DNA from: Macrotis lagotis | Lineage: Eukaryota > Chordata > Mammalia > Peramelemorphia > Peramelidae | Direction: 5' to 3' | Length of the DNA stretch: 64,000 nt | Assembly (NCBI RefSeq): GCF_037893015.1 | Contig: NC_133666.1 | Coordinates: forward strand, 624,415,852-624,479,851 | Part shown: positions 57,759 through 64,000 of the stretch, in pieces | Position numbering within the stretch: position 1 is the first letter of the stretch | Layout of the letters: each line of letters opens with the position of its first letter | Program-made: the position numbers and the translations under genes | Notes under the pieces: model-generated | Seen by the model: the letters and a program-made list of their open reading frames with translations, nothing else | Database searches by the model: none | What the model was told of the DNA's origin: nothing

Positions 57759-59028
57759 TCACAGCTCATCCCGGGCTGTGCTGTCCAGTGGAGACTGTAA
57801 GACATCCGAATTCTTGGCCTCCTTGCTCAGCTCTTGCTGCTCCTTCATTTTCTGGGATTTGGCTCGATCCCAGTCTGTCTTCACCTTTTCGTTATTCCAT
57901 ACAACTGAAGTCTCTGTGTCACTGATGTAACCATCGTCCCCTGTGTAATGAGTGGGGTACACAAGGAGGGGCTCCACGGAGAAGGCCAGCAGGTCCCGCT
58001 TCTCAAAGTGTTCTTTGTATTCAGAGCTGCAGAAAATGTGTCTCTTTAAAGGGTGAATCACCCCATGTCCTTCACCCACTTTTTCCCCTCCTCCCTCAGT
58101 ACCCCTTGTCTCAGGAGGTTCAGTGTGTTTTGAGATCCTTCAGCCCTGAGCTATCCTTCCCAACTCTGCCCATCTTCTCACCACCCCATCTCATTCTATT
58201 GGTCCCTCCCTCCAGCCTAGAGCAGCCCCTTCCTTGATTCCTGAGATGGGAGCTCTATAAGATGGTAGGTAGCACCAGTCCCCAAAGAATGCCAACCTCC
58301 AGGAATCAAGAATCATGTCAGATGATATAATTTTATCTGGACCCTCCATTTGAAAAAATCAGTACCAAAGAACTCCATTATCAAAGAAGCCAATCAACCC
58401 AGCCTATCCTGAGAAACCTCTGTAGCACTGCAGGGTATTATAGGATTCTAATGAGCTCTGGTGCTTCAGGCTCTCAAATGACCTTGTCCTCTTTCAAGAC
58501 CACAGACAAGGGTACAGTGCCTCTAGTGTTATTGGAAAAAACCTTGAAAGGTTGTCTCTTCCCTACCAGGAAAGACATGGGGCCATCTTCCTAGTGATAG
58601 CCCTCTCTTGTGCCCTCCTAAAAAAAAAAACGGCTAGAGAGATACATAGCGCTTTCCTCTCAGCAGAGCACACATCTCCCAAAACAGTCACACATGGGTT
58701 GTCTCCCCACCATAGGCACAGATCAAAGAAGATAATGCTAGCTCCATTTCTCACACTCCTCCCAGAGAATTAGGACTATTATAGCCACTCCAACCCTGGC
58801 CCTGCCCCCACACACACTTACACTGGATGCTTATCAAACATCACTGGCAGGAACTCATCCACAGGGAGCATCTTAGAGAGAGGCTGGGCAGCCAGTAGCT
58901 TCTGTGCTCCCTGGAGGGAGATGACATAGGCCAGTGTCCAGTAGGAATAGTCAGCCTCTACCAGATTTCGAACATGTGGCACTGCCTTTTCTGGGTGCTC
59001 CACTTGCATTCTCTTCCTGCCCACATAG
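57759..59028 (-). CDS. COLGALT1: COLGALT1, last two coding exons (procollagen galactosyltransferase 1)
   Basis: The enzyme adds galactose to hydroxylysine of collagen in the ER lumen. Exon 59028-58822 (207 nt) starts after a CTCTAG acceptor with the last base of an Ile codon, then [16 protein letters not shown]..., and ends at a GTAAGT donor. The final coding exon 58026-57759 (268 nt) gives [20 protein letters not shown]... and ends TARDEL-stop. Recalled human COLGALT1 matches almost residue for residue ([41 protein letters not shown]). This is the C-terminal glycosyltransferase-family-25 region with the RDEL ER-retention tail. COLGALT2 is less similar as I recall it. Upstream exons are not in the window, so the preceding intron exceeds 4.9 kb. 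The gene is convergent with lectin gene B. Confidence 0.95.
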
Positions 59029-59030
59029 CT

Positions 59031-59062
<32 letters not shown>
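59031..59062. repeat. (GA)n / (CT)n tract forming the exon 11 polypyrimidine tract
   Basis: On the minus strand a CT dinucleotide run ends directly at the acceptor AG of the COLGALT1 exon that starts at 59028, so the splice-site pyrimidine tract is a microsatellite. Confidence 0.9.
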
Positions 59063-59063
<1 letters not shown>

Positions 59064-59429
59064 TGAATGGCCCCATCCCAGAGTCAGGAAAACTATTAGA
59101 ACCTTGGCAGAAGCAAGAAGTCTGTGACATCCAGAGTGAACCTGCCTAAATAACTGAAACCAAACCCTGTATCCCGAATCCTGCTAATAGAATAGCTCCC
59201 AATCCTCCCTGATTTTATTCCTCTTTTAAGAGGATTATGACCTTTCAGATTCCTTCCAACTCAAAGGTTTTACAAAATATTTAAGTCTGTTCCCTTTAGG
59301 GTTCAACAGTTCAACAAAAACATCTAACACAGTAACTGTATCTGCCCCATTCTGCCGCCACAGCTTTCCACCTGAATCCTAAAAAGAAGTTTGTTTCATT
59401 CTCTTTAAGTTTTGTTTTGTTTTTATGAA

Positions 59430-59880
59430 TGAAGGGCAGTATGGTACCCTAGAGAGAGAGAGCGCACTGGACTTTGGAGTTACAAAGTTACAAAGTTATA
59501 AAGACCTGGGTTCAAGTCCTCCTCCAATAGGATAGAGATTGTCTGACCATGGCTAGGTCACACAATATCTCAGTATTCCAGGCAACTTGCTAATACTTTA
59601 AGTCAGAGAAATTGCCAATCTTCTTTGGAAAGGAAATTTCTTCCACCTATTAAACTGTCAGTCCCAAATAGTAATAATGACAGCAATAGTAATAATTGAC
59701 CCATGTAGTACAGATGTGTGTACTTTACACACATTAACTTATATAAACCTCACAAAAACTCTGTGGTACTAGAGTTAATATTAACCCCATTTTACAGATG
59801 AGGAAACCAAGGCTCAAGGGGCAAGATTTACAACTAATATCTTTCTGACTCCAAGATCAGGCTACCTCCCTGGTTGAACT
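59430..59880 (+). mobile_element. MIR-like fragments, shared
   Basis: Counterpart of 32160-32530; GGGTTCAAGTCCTCC and CCATTTTACAGATGAGGAAACC. Confidence 0.6.
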
Positions 59881-60776
59881 AGTTCTAATAAGATACAATT
59901 TTCAAAAAGTTCTGATTCAGTTTATAGTTCTTCCAAAACAATTACTGTATCTTATTGAAAAATTGGGTATGGAGGCCAAAACACCAGACTTGAAGTCTAA
60001 ACTAGCACATCAGGGAATGAGATTTCCCACTTAACCTATTTTCTAGAAAATCCAAGATTTATCCCCCTATCATAGGATCTGTGCTCTCTATGACCTCTTC
60101 TTCTAAATAGTATGTTATTTTTTTCCAATTACAAGAAAATGAAATTTTTAACATTCATTTTTTAATAAGATTTTGACTTCCAAGTTTTCCCCTTCCTTTC
60201 TTCCCTTTTCTCCTATGTACCTCAACCCCTCTCAATCTCAAAGATCCCAGAATAGAGATCTGGAATTAGAGTGATGCCTTCTCCTTGCCAATCACCATCT
60301 CTGTGATGTGGAAAAGGAGAGAGAATATCTAACAGGCATCAGAGTTAGGACTTTTCCCACAAAACAAGGGAAGCTCGGTAACTATCTTTAGAACTCCTAC
60401 ACTATAACTCCAATTTGAATGTCTTTTCGTGCAAGTCTTTCCAGGCTTTTTTGAAATCCTGTCCCTCAGCATAAGATCACTTTTTTTATAGCAACTTCAG
60501 CCCTCCTTAGGTTTTGGTTGGTTAGACAGAATATTCTTTAATAAATCCCTTAGTCTTGTGTCTTCTCCTTTTACCTCTCCTGTGAAGATGCTGATTGACT
60601 TCATTTGAAAAGACCTTTGTCATCAAATTTGGGAACTTTCACAGAGAGCCCTTGAGTAACACTGATTGGCCTGCATTTAAAGCAACAACACCATATTTTA
60701 AAAGTCCTGTCATTCTGCCAGGTTTAAATTCCAAAGATATCCAAAAAGGGGAGAGACCTATTTGTCAAAAAAGATT
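59881..60776. other. COLGALT1 intron sequence, no exon seen
   Basis: Collinear with about 32530-33419 in unit A. No further COLGALT1 exon found by eye. Confidence 0.6.
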
Positions 60777-60860
60777 TAGGGACAGTTACATGGTGCAATG
60801 CATAGAGTACCAGTCCTGGAGTCAGGAGGACTTGAGTTCAAATCCCTCCTCAAACATTCT
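60777..60860 (+). mobile_element. SINE head at the right border of unit B
   Basis: AGGGACAGTTACATGGTGC ... GAGTTCAAATCCC, then unrelated sequence. Homologous to the SINE at 33420. Confidence 0.75.
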
Positions 60861-62060
60861 AAGGTCTTCTTGCAGTTAGTCTCTCTTCTTTACATATAAT
60901 TCTCTTGTCAAAGACTTCCTCCTCACACAAAAGATCAAAGTATATTTTGGGGACTTCTTTTCTCTCTCTTACTTATTGGTCCTAACCAAGTGGAATCTAG
61001 GAATGTCAGTAATTGCCTTCTCCTTATTTCCCACCTCCACCTCCCCACATCCCCATCAGCTCCCTTCACAAGTACTCAGGGACCCAAAGTCCAAAATATG
61101 ACTCATTTATACCTGTAAATTAATGGATACAGAAAAGAATCATATTTAAGACCAGAGAGGTACAACAACCTCACAGTGGCAAGCCCTAACCCCAAAATCT
61201 ACCTGATCACCCTTCATTAATGCAGAATGGTCCCTCCATACCTAAAGAAATGGCTTCCATGAGTTACCAGGATCCAAAAATAGTCACTACTGTTACCAAG
61301 CTTCTTGTAAAAAGTTAATACAAACAACCATTTTAACTGGACATATAAATTATGTTACACAAATCCCAATCTTCTTCAGCAGAATCCAAGGAACAAGATG
61401 TGATCCTCCTTCAATGACCTGGGATCATCAAAACAAGCTAGTCATTCTCCCCTGATGCTCCTGGGGCCTAATGAGGTGAATGAAGCTATTTATCTCAACA
61501 ATATACTTTTATTATACTTTTTCATAGGAGACTCAAACAAATGTTAAAGCTGGAAAGCACTCATAACTCATCTCATCACTCCAAGAAAAAGCACAAAAGG
61601 GGAAAACATGAAAATTAGAGAAGAAACAAAGAAATCTAAAAATAAAAAAATTATAGACTGTTTTTAAGACTAAGAAAATCAGTCATTATTTTAACATTTT
61701 TTTTAAAAGAGAGGAAAATACTAAAATAAAAAATGAGCCATGAGAATAATTAACAGAGTAAAAACAAATCACCTGGTCTGATCCCATCACTTTACACAAC
61801 TATAGAAACTGAGACTGAGGGATGAGGAGTAATATGCTGGGAGACACACACATTTAAGAATAGTAAAAGAGATTAAAACCAGATGTTCTCTATTCCTAAA
61901 GTAGACTCCATTCAACATCTGAATTCTTCACTCCTCTAAGTCTGCATTTATAACTTTTATATTTCTGCTCTTGCTGTCAGCTATCACTCTGCCTGGCCTT
62001 CTTTCTAATTTGCTACTTTTGATATTCTGCAGGCTGATCAACCAGATAACCATGCTTTTT
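60861..62060. other. COLGALT1 intron sequence, nothing recognised
   Basis: Single-copy in the window. No exon, repeat core or open frame of interest recognised. Confidence 0.5.
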
Positions 62061-62747
62061 AGAATTCTGGCTGAAATACCACTACTGGGTCTATACACTG
62101 AAGAGATCATGAAAAAGAGTAAAAACATCACTTCTACAAAAAATATTCATAGCAGCCCTGTTTGTGGTGGCAAGGAAATGGAAATTTAGTGAATGTCCTT
62201 CAATTGTGGAATGACTGAACAAATTGGGGTACATGTATGTTATGGAACACTATTGTTCTATCAAAGACCAGGAGGGATGGGAATTCAGAGAAGCTTGGAA
62301 GGATTTGCATGAACCGATGCTGAGTGAGATGAGCAGAACCAGAAGGGCATTGTACCCCCTAACAACAACATGGGGGTGATGATCAACCCTGATGGACTTG
62401 CTCATTTCATCAGTGCCACAATCAGGGACACTTTTAGAGTACCTGTGATGGTGAATACCATCTGCATCCAAAGAAAGAATTGTGGAGTCTAAACAAAGTC
62501 CAAAGACTATTACCTTTAATTTTTTTAAAAAAAAGTATCTTATTATGTAATTGTGCTATCTCTTATATTTTATTTTTTCCTTAAGGATATGATTTCTCTC
62601 TCAACACATTCAATTTTCATCAGTGTATAGCATGGAAACAATGTAAAGACTATCAAGAATGCCTTCTGTGGGGGCTGGGGGAAGGAAATGAGATTGGGTG
62701 GAAAATTGTAAAATTCAAAAAAGAATTTAAAAAAGAATTCTGGCTGA
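62061..62747 (+). mobile_element. 5'-truncated L1 3' end with target-site duplication
   Basis: Sense L1 3' region (CTGAAGAGATCATGAAAAAG ... GGGGGAAGGAAATGAG ... A-rich end). Exact 14-bp duplication AGAATTCTGGCTGA at 62061-62074 and 62734-62747. Confidence 0.95.
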
Positions 62748-62794
62748 CATGAATCAGTGAACTGGACTCCCAGAGAAGACAGAGCAGTAGATTT

Positions 62795-62954
62795 GTTTTG
62801 GTTTTTTTTTTTGGTTTTTTTGGCAAGGCAATGGGGGGTGGTGACTTGCCCTAGGTCACACAGCTAGGTAATTAAGTGTCTGAGGCAGGTTTTAAACTCA
62901 GGTACTCCTGACTCCAAGGCCAGTGCTCTATCTACTGCACCACCTAACTGCCCC
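62795..62954 (-). mobile_element. tRNA-derived SINE
   Basis: Reverse SINE, T-run to CCACCTAACTGCCCC, with decayed duplication AGAGCAGTAGATTT / AGGGCACTAGATTT; it splits a MIR-type element. Confidence 0.9.
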
Positions 62955-63180
62955 AGGGCACTAGATTTGGAGTCAGAAAGATCTGAGTCCAAATCTGGTT
63001 TCAGATTCTTACCAGCTGTTAACCTTGGACAAGTCACTTATCCATGTTTTGCTATCTATAAAATGGGAATATATATAATAGCACCTACCTCTCAGAGTTG
63101 TTATGAGGCCAGAATGAGATAATATTTGCAAAGCACTTTGCAAATTTTAGATGCTAAATAAATCATAGATATTATGATGA
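62955..63180 (+). mobile_element. MIR-type SINE
   Basis: CTTGGACAAGTCACTT, CTATAAAATGGGAATATATA, CTCTCAGAGTTGTTATGAGG, and GCAAAGCACTTTGCAAATTT in MIR order. Confidence 0.8.
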
Positions 63181-63289
63181 TGTCACAAGGGAACCAGATT
63201 TTCACTGTCACTTAAACTCAGTCAATGAAATTTCCCAAAGAAGAAAAAGTGTGTACTTGTGAAATTGATTTTTTTGAATCAGAGTATAA

Positions 63290-63365
63290 GATGATAGATA
63301 AATAGATAGATGGATAGATAGATTAGATAAATACGTAGATACATGGATACATAGACGCATAGATA
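63290..63365. repeat. Impure (TAGA)n microsatellite
   Basis: GATAGATAAATAGATAGATGG-type tetranucleotide tract. Confidence 0.9.
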
Positions 63366-63399
63366 TCTTTACTGAATTTTATTATATTCAGTCCAATGC

Positions 63400-64000
63400 T
63401 CTAATCTGGCAAGCTCTTTTTGGTTCATCCAATGAATTAGCTATTCCTCCAAATCTCTTATCATCTGAAAATTTGATGAGAATGCCATTCATCCCATTAT
63501 CCAAGTCATCAAGCAAAATATTAAACATCAAAGAGTCGAACTAAAATGCCTGGAGGCCTTCTACCAGGTAGATAATCAAGTATAAATAACTACATTTTTA
63601 GCATGGCTATAAAACTAGTTTTGAATTCACATTATTTCATCTACATATCTATCTTCTTCTCAAGAATAGAATAAGTATCAAATGTTTTAGGTAAACTATA
63701 TCTACAGCAGTTATTTCATCTAGGAATTGGGCAAGAGTCTAGAGAAGGAAACAAGATCTGTCTTGGATAAAGTCATACTTGCTCTTTATAATCACTGATT
63801 CTCTTCCTGGATATTCACCTGTTGTCCCTTTAATGATTCATTCTAGGATTTTCCTAGGACTTGACATCAAGGTCAATGACAAATAATTTATAGGTTCTAT
63901 TCTCTTGCCCTTCTTGTAGTGTGCAAAGCTGATATGTGAGTCCAAAAGTCCTAGTTATTACCAATCAAAAGGAGCAGGAAAAGTTTCCTGAAAGGGATGG
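63400..64000 (-). mobile_element. CR1/L3-clade LINE reverse-transcriptase fragment
   Basis: Read in reverse, part of the strand encodes NILLDDLDNGMNGI followed by LIKFSDDKRFGGIA (about 63520-63440), a decayed form of the CR1 'FADDTKLGG' catalytic box, and further decayed coding sequence continues to the window edge. Not intact. Confidence 0.65.

Larger units (their letters stand above)
39512..60860 (+). repeat. Segmental duplication, unit B
   Basis: Direct-repeat partner of 5260-33480, joined on its left to unrelated spacer and on its right to COLGALT1 intron sequence. It keeps a complete lectin gene and the functional COLGALT1 3' end. Differences from unit A: loss of about 7.7 kb at 46562, loss beside the CA repeat near 40137, an L1 in lectin intron 2, and unit-specific SINEs at 46965, 55271 and 56106. 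An extra 0.8 kb at 45245-46070 contains an old repeat, so there it is probably unit A that lost sequence. Confidence 0.95.

Noticed and set aside
59063-64000. Search for further COLGALT1 exons (for example the LVFEDDLRFE region)
   Set aside because: No match was seen on the minus strand; the stretch appears to be one long intron filled with repeats.

Overview
The window looks like marsupial nuclear DNA, probably from a dasyurid-like lineage. It is full of short tRNA-derived SINEs whose 3' ends read GCCTTGCAAAAACC(A)n, longer tRNA-headed SINEs, marsupial-type L1 (both 5' and 3' ends), L2, CR1/L3 and MIR pieces, and dinucleotide microsatellites. Genes have spliced vertebrate structure. I saw no bacterial features, CRISPR array, rRNA or free-standing tRNA gene. 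Species is inference from repeat style.

Layout. 1-2098 is the 5' part of a minus-strand L1. 3550-5258 is an old endogenous retrovirus remnant (env plus 3' LTR). From about 5260 to 33480 runs duplicated unit A, and from about 39512 to 60860 runs its direct-repeat partner, unit B; a 6 kb spacer (33481-39511) of SINEs and a solo LTR lies between. Unit B lacks about 7.7 kb that unit A has (12051-19722). From 60860 to the right edge is single-copy sequence, mostly repeats, inside an intron of COLGALT1.

Genes. Each unit carries one complete plus-strand gene for a small secreted jacalin-fold lectin of the ZG16/ZG16B family (A: coding exons within 23370-24839; B: within 50297-52802). Each has a conserved TATA-like promoter, a non-coding first exon, three coding exons and an AATAAA signal, and encodes 171 residues. 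Downstream and convergent lies the 3' end of COLGALT1 (procollagen galactosyltransferase 1): in unit B the last two coding exons (57759-59028, minus strand) are intact and end in RDEL; in unit A the same two exons (30541-31656) are a decayed partial copy.

How it fits together. A segment running from beyond the lectin gene into a COLGALT1 intron was duplicated in tandem. The lectin survived as two genes, while the extra COLGALT1 tail decayed because it had no promoter or upstream exons. By hand count the two lectins differ at 11 of 171 residues, all in residues 18-105, including His-to-Trp at residue 105 in the predicted ligand-recognition loop (all three bases of the codon changed) and a new N-glycosylation sequon in B. 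Both lack the Asp that coordinates sugar in ZG16. The copies may have diverged in ligand binding while parts of the locus were homogenised by gene conversion.
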